Of a stretch of DNA of 64,000 nt, positions 11,304 through 22,504 are shown in pieces. This DNA is from Nymphaea colorata (taxonomy: Eukaryota > Streptophyta > Magnoliopsida > Nymphaeales > Nymphaeaceae), in NCBI RefSeq assembly GCF_008831285.2, contig NC_045139.1:2674704-2738703 (forward strand), in the 5' to 3' direction. The stretch's first letter is position 1; each line of letters begins with the position of its first letter. Under the pieces are notes generated by a model. That model made no database searches. It was not told where the DNA came from and saw nothing but the letters and a program-made list of their open reading frames with translations. The position numbers and the translations under genes were made by a program.

Positions 11304-12275
11304 TGTTAACGATAAGATTAAATGACAGCCGTTTTAGAGATATTTAAGGAAAGAATCTTTCCAGGATGAATCAAAATTAATAATAAAGGAAAAAAAAATC
11401 TTTCCACAAAAATGAGATTTAGTTTTCCATGTTTATCTTTGTCAAAATTATAGTGTTAACGATAAGGTTGAAAGGCAACTGTTCTAGAAAAATTCAAGGA
11501 AAGAATCTCAGTAAAATCAATCAAAATTAATGACAAAGGAAAAAAAAATCTGTCCACAAAAATCAGATTTAATTTTTCATGTTTATCGTTGCCAAGATTA
11601 TAGGAACTTCAACTATTTATGTTCATTCTATGCATTATGTAAGCAAGGCTCATGGTGGCCTTCCATGGTGAAAAACTATGCACGTTTAATGAAAATAATC
11701 TTTTCATTGTTGGTTTTTATTTGTTTTGCTTCTTCTTTATTTTTTAACTTGGTATCAAAGCAGCAGAATACTTGATGAAGAACAATGAAGCCCATAGGTG
11801 GCCTGCAAACGACCAAATATATCATTGCCTTCTTCACCAAAGCGAAGACTCGATTCTGTTAAGAAAATTTTGAGGAACCAAACTTGGGTTTTTTGAATCG
11901 CTGCCAAAGCACGATTTACCTTCACAAAAAACTTCATGAAGCAAATTTGGGCTCGCCGAATCACTGCCAAAGAGATAGCATATACAAAGTTCTGCAGGAA
12001 ACTTGGACTTTTAGATTCATCGTTCAGTTTGAGAGATGATGTTAACGATAAGGTTGAATGACAACCGTTCTAGAGAGATTCAAGGAAAGAATCCCAACAA
12101 GATCAATCAAAATTAACGATAAAGGAAAAAAAAAATCTTTCCACAAAAAAAAGATTTAGTTTCTTATGTTCATTGTTGCCAAGATTATAAGAACTTCAAC
12201 TATTTAAGATTGTTCTATGCATTGTGTAACCAAGGCTCATAGTGGCCTTCCATGGTGAAAAACCATGCACATTAC
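11304..12275 (+). mobile_element. TRIM-like miniature LTR element with three LTR-like copies
   Basis: Three related direct copies begin TGTTAACGATAAG at 11304, 11454 and 12040. They share internal blocks (CAAGGAAAGAATC, AATCAATCAAAATTAA, GCCAAGATTATA). The second and third also share GGCCTTCCATGGTGAAAAAC near their ends. A sequence close to the copia primer-binding site, TGGTATCAAAGC, lies at 11750-11761 just after the second copy, and a purine-rich stretch (GTTTGAGAGATGA) precedes the third. Short LTRs, a Met-tRNA-type primer site and a short non-coding interior are the hallmarks of TRIM elements. The first copy is truncated and sits head-to-tail with the second. LTR ends are not exact. Confidence 0.6.
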
Positions 12276-14504
12276 TGAAAAGACATTAAACCCATTTGTC
12301 AACCCACCATTTGAGACAACTGTTGGGAAATTGAATTTATTGAATGTCACAGAGTTGCTATTCACAAGCCATCATTTGTAACAATGCGTCTTGTTGATCC
12401 ATAATCTTGGATGATGAGTAGATCAATGATTATCGAAGAGTTAAGAAATAAAAACTGTACTTTGGAAACCAAATGTCTCTTCATACAAAAACACAACAAG
12501 TACATGCTGATTTCTTATAAACCTCAATTATCCAAATCATGAAAGACTATTCTCTAGGAAATAAGAAAGAGAAACAGATAACTACCTTGTAAAAGATTTG
12601 TCCATTAGGTTTATTGATGATAAAAAGACTGTAGATAGCAGCCATGAACTTAACTTGAAAAGGAATGAAAAGTCAATCAACTTTTCAAGTCAACAACGTA
12701 TGAATTTCCATGCATGCCAAGAAACAAATAAAGAAGAAATGTCAAAGCACATAGTAGAAGCAAATCTAGCCACTCAAATGTAAGAATTTCCATGCATGCC
12801 AATAAACAAATATTAAGAAATGTCAAAGCACATAGTAAAAGCAAGTCTAGCCACTCAATTTTTTCCATATCCATCATTATGGAGATGGCATGTTGAAAGC
12901 TCTGTGGATATTCAAAACATTCAACTATGTGCTATCTTTGCATGTCACTCTTATGATATGCAGAGAACAAAAGAAAGAACGGTAGTTCAATTAGAAGAAA
13001 CAAAATATGTAGCTTTTAGCCATCATCAAGAGAACGTGATAATAAAAGGATAAAGAAGAGAAACATCGACGTAGAATACAAACACCAAATGGTTTAACTT
13101 AGGATTCAAAACCTTGAGAATTCAAAAGTCATGATTAGTTATTGATTCGATTACCTTCTAGAAGTTAAGACGTCTTCAATTACGACTTGAGACCAAAGAC
13201 CAACCGTCTGTGCAACTTCTCATTTGATCCAAAAAGTAGCAAGTTGCACCATAAATCTTTACATAAGCCAACTATCTTCTTAACTAAATGTCAATATATT
13301 TACAAACTGAAAGGATTAAGAATTTCTGTCATTTCAATGCCATGATGGATGAACAAAACATTCACCATTCTAGAAATGATGAGCTACCTCTAGAGTCTAG
13401 CCAAATCAGTAGATCGGTTCGTTCTATTTTTTTAACCACCCTCATATCACATTAACAAAGTGTCAAGTAATGTTGACATTGGCCTGGATCAGGCTCTAGC
13501 CAGCCTACAAGCCTATGCCATGGCCGAACCCCAGGCCTGATCATCAAGATCCAAAGCCAAGTCCAGCTTGACTCAATCCAATTTTAATGAAGAAAATAAA
13601 ATATTCATGTTTAATATAGAATACAGTATTTGTAAATAAAAATGAATAAAAAATATAAATATAATTTCATATTATATATGTGTTATCATGGTCTAAGCTC
13701 AGCCAACCATAATCTACCGTCAAGAAGTTCAATTCATATACTTATTTTTAATATAATATGGTATTCGTGGATCGTGCGCATTTGTTCTTTCATGCCTCTA
13801 AATTTACAGTTGAAACTCTTATCTGCTAAAATCCACTTTGTTTGCATTGTTAAGTTTCAGTATCCTTTCGATTTACAAATATGGTCATTTAAATATCTTC
13901 AGTTCTCTAAATTTTCAATGCATTCTGCATTATGACTTGTAATTGAAGGCTAGCAATCAAATAAATCAATACGAACCACTACAGTTGTTATTCACTTTTC
14001 TGCTAACTTAGAATCTAGAGTTTGTTCAAATGGAGACGCTGCAATATCCAGCTGTTGCAAAGCAAACAGTAAAGCCCAGTACCAGTAAGCATTCTCACGG
14101 CATTCTGCAATAAAAAATGTAATCATGATGTAATAGGAAATGGTGATTTTCATGTGCACTAACCCCATGAGAGTATTCAAACCATTGAGTTTGCCCAGAG
14201 GCAATACTGGGAGTTTGATGAACAACAACTTGTCTGGCTTTCAATCTTATTGCGATGACAAACTCTAGTTTGAGTAGATGCATTCATATAGCGATGCAAG
14301 GGGTTCGGATTCAGGTTAGATCCGGCCTTTACAAATTAATTTTTAATTCCTGCAATAAAATCTATCTTATCAGCTTTCTAACTTAGGTCTCAGTTTTGAA
14401 GCTAGATCAGGATGTGACGGACATAGGATCTGACATTTAGGGCCAGACCTTTATTGGATCTCAGTCAGATGTTGGACCCAAATTAAGCTTCCATTACTAT
14501 TTGG
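12276..14504. other. Intergenic, no gene recognised
   Basis: Apart from the 82-bp tandem repeat at 12702-12858 I see no gene or element in this stretch. Small ORFs lack family motifs and have AT-rich non-coding composition. Confidence 0.55.
12702..12858. repeat. Two-copy tandem repeat, period 82 bp
   Basis: GAATTTCCATGCATGCCAA begins at 12702 and again at 12784, followed in both by AAACAAATA, ATGTCAAAGCACATAGTA and CTAGCCACTCAA. The copies differ by a few substitutions and small indels. Confidence 0.85.
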
Positions 14505-14705
14505 TTTTTGGACAACATCATCTTGGCCAATGAGATGGTGAACTCGAAAGGTTTTTGGATCAAAGAGGGCTGTCTTCTCAAGCTTAACCTTTATAAGGCA
14601 TATGAGAGAGTCTCTTGGAAGTTTCTTCATAATAGCATGCATCTCTTGGGTTTTCATCCACGATGGTCGGTTTGGTACAAGGTGATTATGAATGGCAAAC
14701 TGTGA
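14505..14705 (+). pseudogene. LINE reverse-transcriptase fragment
   Basis: The frame reads DNIILANEMVNS, CLLKLNLYKAYERVSWKFL and LLGFHPRWSVW. This matches the non-LTR reverse-transcriptase core, in which the first catalytic Asp lies in KLDLSKAYDRVSW; here D is N and the next motif is YERV. Only about 67 residues are left and no endonuclease or 3' tail is seen. A dead, truncated LINE piece. Confidence 0.82.
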
Positions 14706-14878
14706 GACCGGTTTGGAGCTAATAGGGTGGGGGCCTCCAACAAGGGAACCCAATGTCCCTTCACTTGTTCCTTTTAGTTATAGAAATGTTTAATCATAAA
14801 ATTCAGTTAGATGTGAACATCATTCTTATTCAAGTCCCGAATGTTCGTAATCAAACAAGTAGTCGTGGCTGTTATGTA

Positions 14879-15090
14879 GGTTGATGAGAATATTGAGACA
14901 TTCGAGAGGACGGACTGCAGATGCCAAGTGCAGCATGAGTTGGCTAGGCTGAACTTCAACATGGTGCAGACAATCCACAAAAGACAGCTCAGGGTGCTCT
15001 CGAATGTCTCAATATTCTCATCAACCTCCACCCTGCGAACCCTTCTCTGAAATGAAATCTGCAGGGCACCAGGTAACTGGTCCATGCAGC
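14879..15090. other. Rearranged gene fragment with inverted-repeat arms
   Basis: GATGAGAATATTGAGACATT (starting near 14881) is repeated inverted at about 14999-15026. The left part on the plus strand (TFERTDCRCQVQHELA, FNMVQTIHKRQLR) and the right part on the minus strand (SFQRRVRRVEVDENIETFE) encode adjoining pieces of one protein-like sequence, now placed head to head. The same protein-like sequence is encoded in normal order on the minus strand at 17130-17330. I do not recognise the protein; the sequence looks helical. Confidence 0.6.
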
Positions 15091-15634
15091 TTATCCTTGG
15101 TCCAAGATTCTCTTAAGAGAAAGCCGTATATAGAGCTGCATCTGAGTGTCTCACCTCCTATATGTAAGGGGAACACATGGTTGACCATGTTTTTGTATCA
15201 CAGTATGTCTGTCTAAGTGATCTGAGCTCAACCGTCTCTGTCTCATATGTCCCACTCCTCATGAACATTGCACCCACAAGGTGAAAAAAGGACAAGCCCG
15301 GTCGGTTCTCAAATGAAAGTAGTGGTACCCATCAAACAGCACATCATGTTGATGTTCGTAATGGTGACCGTTGATAATCGAAATTGACGGTAAAGATTAT
15401 ACATCTTAAAATATGATCTCCATTTCATGGCTTACACAAGTTATCGTTCTCATCTTAAAATACTTTATGACCATGTTGTATTTTGAATTATACAATTTTT
15501 TTGGTCTAGCAAGCTTGGCATGTTCATTTCTGATTATCTTCGAATCACTCGATTTATCTTAATATGGTCTTAGGTGCCATATATCTTGAAAATGAGAAGA
15601 CGTTCAAGCCATACTTAAACGAGGGTTTAGACGT

Positions 15635-15814
15635 CGTTGGGCCCCTAGCTGGTAAGGGACTGGTCCTGCGTTCGAATAGCATAGTTTCCAACCCTTTTGC
15701 CCACGGCGTCCTGTGACTTTGAGGGCAGAAGAAGTAACCTCCGAATTTTACGCTGCCGAGTGGCAAAACTTGGATGTGGTCTCCTTGATCAGCGTCGGAA
15801 GGAGAAAAAAAAAA
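15635..15814 (+). mobile_element. Candidate tRNA-derived SINE
   Basis: An A-box-like TAGCTGGTAAGGG lies at 15646-15658 and a B-box-like GCGTTCGAATAGC at 15668-15680, in the order and approximate spacing of a pol III promoter. The element ends about 130 bp later in an A-run (GGAGAAAAAAAAAATG near 15800-15815). This fits a short plant SINE. I could not find a clear target-site duplication, so the 5' end is approximate. Confidence 0.5.
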
Positions 15815-16048
15815 TGTTTTGTTCATATATTTTCATTACCATTTGCTCAGATTTGAACGTATATTGATTTTCACTTTTTTTTTTTTTTTGAATTTTTTTC
15901 GTATGGATTTTATGTCAACTGTCAAAAGAAAAAAATGAAGTGTATGAAACTTTATTTTTCCAGCATGGTGTAAATATATATACACACACATAGTTCAGAA
16001 GGAAGAGCGGCACAGCTGCAATGAACAAGGAGTGACACTGATAAAAGA

Positions 16049-16051
<3 letters not shown>

Positions 16052-16088
<37 letters not shown>
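16052..16088. repeat. (TA)n microsatellite
   Basis: About 37 bp of uninterrupted alternating A and T. Confidence 0.95.
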
Positions 16089-16090
<2 letters not shown>

Positions 16091-16196
16091 TACACATTGA
16101 AGCGGCATGGATCCATAACGGGACCTTTGACCAATCTTTGGATCCAAAATCAGCTCTAAGACAGGGAGTAATTAAGTAGAGAATTAGGAGCACACG

Positions 16197-17614
16197 TAAG
16201 GATGTAAAACGGTTTTAATTCACGTCATTTGAGGGTTGTGTAGCGGAATCAGATTCCGGCACAACTGAAAAAGCCGGAAGTCCCATATCCATGTCCTAAC
16301 CATTTATTTCATCCTTGACCGCGTGTGACTCACGAAGCTATTCTCCGTCATTCCTTTATAAATTTGAACACGGAAATAATGTTTAGTGCGTTCTATTTAT
16401 GACCGGGAGTAATTAAGTAGAGAATTAGGAGCGCACGTAAGGATGTAAACACGTTAGACGAAGGCTCAAGACTTCAACTAGAATTAATGGTGGTGGATGA
16501 CTAGATCCTCCGCCCGCCAACTTTGAGCTCTAGCGGTTCTGAGAAAAGGTGGAGCTCAGCTTACACTCTGGTCAGTTCTGCTGAATTCAACGTGTGGGAT
16601 CGACTAAGATCCATATGAACGGGAGACTGTAAAGTCCAAAGGTGAGAATTTATAATTGAAGTGGAAATTTAGAGACTGGAAGAGAAGACATGGTGCCCAG
16701 AAAGCAATAATGATGACACCTAGTCCAAGGCAGAACAAACGGTTGGAACAACTAAGCTTAGTCGAGACGATGAATCCCAGAGATTTTTGAATGCATGTGC
16801 TCGATTAGCATCATCCAGGACGCGATTTTGGAACTGCACTCTCTGCATCGGAGTTGTTTCAGGCATACGAGCACCATTCAATGCCTCGAACGATATTTAT
16901 TACAACATTAAAAGTAACATTACAAATGGTCTCCAACCCAACTCCAAATGCGTGCCAAAATCTTCCCAATATTGAGAGTCATGTGCTCGTCCAAGCCCAA
17001 GTCCCTCCGCCACCTGCAAATATATGCATACCTCCTTAAATACGAACCAAATATATCTTATGAAACTTACGTTTTTGTATAAATGTAGGTGGAAAATCAA
17101 GTATTATATTACTAAATACAAATTATGCTAGGAGAAGAATGAAAGCATATTCTTCGCTGTCTTTGGTGGATTGTCTGCACCATGTTGAAGTCCAACTCAT
17201 GCTGCACTTGCAATTTTCCATTCGTCCTCTCGAATTTCTCAACAAGCCCTCCAACCTCGTGCCTGTCAACCCTCCTCTGGAAGGAAAGATGCAGGGCACC
17301 CTCTTCTGCATGTCGATCCATCCTCTGGTCCAGTCCATGATGCAGCTCTGAAGAAAAGCTATATAGAGCTGCATCGGAGGTTAGAGAATTCTCTACTTAA
17401 TTACTCCCGATCATAAATAGAATGCACTAAACATTTCCGTGTTCAAATTTATAAAGGAATGACGGAGAATAGCTTCCTGAGTCACACGCAGTCAAGGATG
17501 AAATAAATGGTTAGGACATGGATATGGGACTTTCGGCTTTTTCAGTTAGTACCGGAATCTGATTCCGCTGCACAACCCTCAAATGACGTGAATTAAAACC
17601 GTTTTACATCCTTA
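16197..17614. mobile_element. 1.4-kb element with ~230-bp inverted repeats carrying gene fragments
   Basis: The arm at 16197-16426 reappears as reverse complement at 17387-17614 with few differences; both contain GGATGTAAAACGG, CGTCATTTGAGGGTTGTG and TCATCCTTGAC (or their complements). The interior (16430-17386) contains exon-like minus-strand pieces: 17130-17330 (FQRRVDRHEVGGLVEKFE..) and a piece starting after TTTGCAG near 17017 (VAEGLGLGRAHDSQYWEDFG). This is the architecture of a long-TIR Mutator-type element that has picked up genomic gene fragments (Pack-MULE-like). No transposase is present. No target duplication was found at the arm ends. A direct repeat (GGGAGTAATTAAGTAGAGAA at 16165 and about 16404) extends past the left arm and complicates the boundary. 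Confidence 0.6.
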
Positions 17615-18348
17615 TTGATACAGAGCATTAGTGACAGCTTATAGTACAACAATAATTTCGCTATATCCATCAAACCAACTCTGGCAGCCCGAATTACAAG
17701 CAAGATCTATTTTTTCTGCTTTACTTTTGTGTTGGCACAATTCAGTTGCTTTTGCAAGGATAGTTCCATTGATGAATAGACATTGTTTCTCGAACGTGAC
17801 AATGGAAATGAGATTTGAACATCTAATCCCTTAAGGGTGAGCTGCCTTGCCATCTGTTGCATTAAGGTCATTGAAGTTTCCAATTTGTACTTGATAAACT
17901 TATTTTGCAGCCCAACGACATAAAAGAAAAATACTCAAAATTAGGGAGCTTGATGTGGGGATCGAATGAACGGAAGTTCCTATGTATAAGTTGCTTATTG
18001 TGTAAAATAATTCCCTCTATTATTCATCTGTTGAGTCCTCATATGTAATGTTATGCAGAACTAGAAGATTCGATGTGGGACCAACATAGTAAAAAATTTT
18101 GAGTATGGGGGGAGGTCCTGGAAACTTGATTTTTGTCAACCGGATCACGTGGACTCACGTAAGATGTCTTCCATAACTGGATAATTTTGCAGAAATAAGT
18201 GGAGAATTGATTAATTTATCTATCGCATTGAGTTGGAGCAGTACTGAAATTATTAATTTTTATTAAATTTTAAATTGGTAAATTATAGATAGAAGAATAA
18301 ACAAAATGGAAATATATAGCGAGGTTTGCTTTGTCTCAACAAGCATAA

Positions 18349-18395
<47 letters not shown>

Positions 18396-20357
18396 TTTTG
18401 GGGCTTCATAGTGCAATAGTTTGGGGTGGAGGTTGGTAGGTAGTTAGTCTCCATTTCAAACATCAGGACTTATATATATATATATATATATATAGCGTAT
18501 CATATTTGATGAGATTGGTGCAAAAGTTTGGGGTGGATGTTGGTAGGTAGCTAATTTTGAACATCAGGACTTCAACTTCTTGTACTGCAAAATGAGAGTT
18601 ACTGATGTGCAAATTGAAATGTAGTAAAAATTGCCCTCTGAAGCCCCAAAAATATGTTGTATACTCTAAGAAGATAACGGGTCGGATGAGGAGTTCGGCT
18701 CTTTGCTAATGGTGGATCTCCCCCATTCACTTGAAATATATATAAAGATCTTTAAGAATACTCACTCCTCTTGTTGGTAAACTTGAATTTGGGAAAAAAA
18801 GGTAAGACAAATTACAAATATAAACAACATAAAATACACATACATATAAACATATAATGGAATGTCAGACGTTGATGAGAATTATCTAGTATGATAATTC
18901 CAATGAAATCATAGGGTAGCATTTACGTTGAAAATATCAAAGCTACTTTGTTTTTTAAGGTTCCAATGTGCCCTTAAAATGAGAGAAAACATAATTGAAT
19001 GAGTTTTCTAAACTCGTTTGTCTCTTTTCAAGGGTATTTTAAATTATTAAAAAAACTTGGCTTTTATATTTTTTTCAAAATATATATATATGAATAAATG
19101 AACGACGATGACTCTAGTTAAATAGAGTCACTCAAATATCTAATTAAGGTCATTCATCTAAAACAGATGAATGGTCTAGAGAAAATCAAAAAGAAAAAAA
19201 TATAAATTAATATCATCACCTTTTTATCTTTATTTTTCTCTTAACCATTAATCTTATACCAAATGGTAGTGTTAATTTAAAAACTAGAGTCACCATTCAA
19301 TAAATAAATATATAAAATAAATAAATTATATATATATATACTTACTTGGCTTCGTAACACTGGGATGTCCAATTGGATGACCCAATTTTTATAATTAAGA
19401 GAGAGAAAAAAAGGTGTTGGTCCTCTCCTTTGAGAACGGGAGAGACCAGTGCCACCCCCACTGAGGTATTAGGCAAACGTTTGCTGGTGAGGGAGGAGGG
19501 GGGGAGCCCGATGCTTACTTTTTTTTTTTTTGTCACTAGGCTTGACATATGTGTAACCATTGTGTTTTTACAAGTTGTAAAAGTTCATCAAATTAATGAT
19601 TGCCGGCCAAAACCAAAGATAATACCAATGGTAGAGCTAGAAAATTTTAGTTGAGGGGCACTAATCTATCTATCGCTTAGGATAATGAGTGATTGCAAGC
19701 AACTGACTCAAGTCTGGTGTGGGCACTACATGCGGCTGAACCTATGTCCATCTTAATCATAATGCAAGTTTTTAGGGGCTGGTGTGGGAAGTGGCCCACT
19801 CCAATCACATGATAGCTCCGCTATTGAATTCCATGCTTGAAATTATTATTTTATCTTTTTACATTGATGAAAGGTACGATTTCGGAAGGGAGAGTGTCAG
19901 ATCTTAAATCAATTGTTCTCAAATCATTTTAGATCGGGAGCAATCAAATGGCCCTTTAGTTTGTTTTAGGTAAAACTGTTTTATTTGGATTGCATGGAAA
20001 AAAAAGACAATATATCAATACAATTCACTCGATGTTGTTGGTCAAGTCAGCTTTGAAACCAAATTGATCATCACCAACATTAGGAGAACCAAAATTGATG
20101 TTTGGATTTAAAGCAATAGCAAAGGTAGACTTCAATATCATAAATACTAAGAAAAGTTAGCTTACAATGAAACTTAAAAAAATCTGAATGCATTTCCAAG
20201 CTAAACTAAGAGAAGATTTGCATTGAATTAAAATTTTATCTTGATATAAAAACTAATATGTGTATATAGATCTTATCCGGATCCAATGAGTCCGATTGGT
20301 CCATTAAAACCAGGGATCGAAGAAACCATAAACCAGATCTAGCTTTACATGCATTCA
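17615..20357. other. Intergenic, repeats only
   Basis: No gene recognised. Holds (TA)n tracts, a diverged duplicate of a unit containing TTTGGGGTGGA and GTTGGTAGGTAG (18420 and 18527), and at about 19628-19825 a stretch starting GTAGAGCTAG and ending TAGCTCCGCTATTG that resembles a dispersed plant repeat with related ends. A T-run at 19520-19531 follows a GC-richer block at 19430-19510. Confidence 0.5.
18352..18394. repeat. (TA)n/(TG)n microsatellite
   Basis: Alternating TA for about 36 bp running into TGTGTGTG. A second (TA)n tract lies at 18471-18494. Confidence 0.95.
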
Positions 20358-20745
20358 CTAGGGAAAAAACACTGGTTTGGGAAGTCATTCTCAACCCCTC
20401 GAGCATCCATGAACTTTTACAAACATCTTTGAATCGAAGCTCAGCTTTACAATCCCAGTCAGATCAATTGGAATCCTCAGAAACACGCTCTACATGACTA
20501 AAAGGTCTGCTCAATTGAAGTTATGGAAAAAGGAACAATTTGTGCATTTTGATTGAGTTGAAACTCTTCCAAGAAAAGAGAATATCATGTAACTTTGACC
20601 TTGTTTGCTGCAAGGCTTGGGATGAGCCTTCAAGGCTTCTACATCCTGCTGCTTAATGCCAGGAACGTCCTCAACCTTTCCGCAGCTTCTTGCTTCCGGT
20701 GTGGTGAGGGAAGGTGGGAACCAAGGCAAGAAATTGAGCCGACAG
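20358..20745 (-). pseudogene. TNL 3'-end fragment (second copy of 9670-10210)
   Basis: This is the paralogous duplicate of the pseudogene segment at 9670-10210. It encodes, on the minus strand, LNFLPWFPPSLTTPEARSC and KVEDVPGIKQ, matching LKFLPWLPPSLNTLGARGC and KLEDVPGINQ of copy 1. The splice-donor region and about 100 bp around it are deleted. The ORF drawn through it continues into A/T-rich element sequence and is not a gene. Confidence 0.82.
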
Positions 20746-21600
20746 CAATGAGAACAAAAAACGTGTCCTATTAGAAAAAGACGCGTATAATATGTCAAAA
20801 CAGAATAAGCCATATTAAACGTGAAAAAAAAACACATCTTTTTAAAAAAAACGCCAAAAAATAAAAAACATGAAAAAAACATATTATACGTTTTTTTTTG
20901 CGTTTTTTTCATATTTTTTATGATTTTTTATTTTTTATAATTTTAAGATTTATTAAATGTTTTAAGTTTTTTTAAATTTTGTCAAGATTTTCTAGTTTTA
21001 TTCCCGACATATACAAGTTTGCCATTTTATACTCAAAAATTTCTTGTCGTCGTACACGTTTTTTATGACAATGGAACTTTAAATGATGATGCATCATGTT
21101 CTTTTGTAGGATAGGATTAATTGTTCGATATACCATACTCTAGTTGATCACGTGTATGCTTCTTACCCTAGTGTAGAAGTAACCCTAAAACCTGGAAACA
21201 AGGGGAAAGGGGAGCCTCGGGTTCTCGTTCTAAATTAGAATATCAAATTGCTACTTATTATTTATTCTTGTGCATGAAGCAAAAGAATTAGTTCATTTAT
21301 GACATCTATATGTTAATCGTTTTCATAGAAATAAAATCAGTTTGAGCTGTGATCACACATACCAATTTTTGCATTAATTTAAAATTTTTAAAAATAAAAA
21401 ACAAGCAATTTGACATTAAAAAACGTGAAAATGATGCAATGCAAACTGAAGAAAAAATGAAAAAATGTGTTTTTTTCATTTTTTTTTCAAAAAATGGTGT
21501 TTTTTTCTATGTTCCAAACGGCTTAATTATTTATCACGTCTTTTTTTGTTTTTTACAAGTGTTGTGTGTCCGTGATAGCTACACAATGAAGCCTGCGAGC
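20746..21600. mobile_element. AT-rich foldback-like insertion
   Basis: The left end (20750-20910: ACGTGTCC, GACGCG, runs of A broken by CACATC, CGCC, CATG) and the right end (21420-21560: runs of T broken by GTG, CACGTC) are imperfect inverted copies. TNL-LRR-like sequence is found on both sides (to 20745 and from about 21600), so an element of roughly 850 bp appears to split the TNL relic. Ends are approximate because of the homopolymer runs, and no target duplication was found. Confidence 0.4.
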
Positions 21601-21835
21601 TTTTCAATGGCTGAGTAACGCAAATAAAGGCGCCTCAAGCCCTTCAAGTCTGCAAGGGAGTTGGGGGAAGATGCAACAGATTTACAGCATGAAACGTCTA
21701 GTACTTAAGAAAAGAGCAATCCAAGATAAAGACAGTTCAGTTGCTTCAACCATGCCATACATTCAAGCAGAGTTGAAATGGCAGCTTGACTAAGTCAAGT
21801 GAGTTAAGCTCTTAAGATGGCAAACAGATGTATGA
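21600..21835 (-). pseudogene. Further TNL LRR remnant
   Basis: The plus-strand TCAAGTGAGTTAAGCTCTTAAGATGG near 21797-21822 (shown as two pieces: TCAAGTGAGTTAAGCTC and TTAAGATGG) matches the minus-strand LRR coding pattern TCAAGTGAGTCAAGCTCTCAAGAAG seen near 10697-10720, which encodes LLESLTHL. Frame breaks are frequent. Probably the upstream continuation of the fragment at 20358-20745. Confidence 0.45.
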
Positions 21836-22500
21836 ACTCAGCACCGTGCAACAAGTAAAATCCAATGTCTTTAAAGGTGTATTCGATTATCCTGGATTTG
21901 AAATCCATGGATCTAATGTAGATATGGTGTGGCATGTTTTTGTTGATGTGGCAAAAGTAGGGGTGAAGGCAGGTGTATGCTATGTGGGCAATTGCCCGCA
22001 TAGTCCCAAGAAATCTTTTTATTTTCATATTGATGTTTCAAGGCAATTTTTCTCACTCACATAATGGTGCTTCTTACAAATTTAAAATTTTATACCTAGT
22101 ACCCCTTAATAGTAATTTTCTAGCTTTGTCCCTAGGCAAAAGATTCATGATAAAATATATTGCTTATCAAACTAAGGATTATAAGTCAGATCTACCTAAG
22201 ATCTTTATTTTACTTTTTTGCATTGATAAAAGTTCAAAGTTAAATGAGGATCTCAAATCCAAGGGCCCCTAAATATGGCGTGCCATGAAAATATAGACAC
22301 ATGGTTCTGTTACAACAATGGCTAAAACACTATATATCTAACTCCTTTTTGTGGCTGATATGATGCATATACATGAGCATGAGATTGATAATTAATCGAC
22401 AAAGCCCCATCTTGCCAATAAAGATAGAACAAAAAAAAAAGCAGTGGCGGAGCTAAATTGTTGCTGGCGTGGGCACTTGTCCACACCAGCCCAAAAAAAC
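21836..22500. other. Spacer between TNL relics
   Basis: No gene recognised. At 22461-22490 a short palindrome (GCTGGCGTGGGCA / TCCACACCAGC) follows GTGGCGGAGCTAA, a motif combination also seen in part near 720-770 and 19780, suggesting a dispersed repeat. Confidence 0.5.
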
Positions 22501-22504
22501 ATTA

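Noticed and set aside
13642-13935. 97-codon plus-strand ORF
   Set aside because: AT-rich, hydrophobic by composition, no family motif.
18352-18494. Regularly spaced repeats considered as an array
   Set aside because: Simple (TA)n tracts with a diverged two-copy unit; nothing resembles a CRISPR, and this is plant nuclear DNA.
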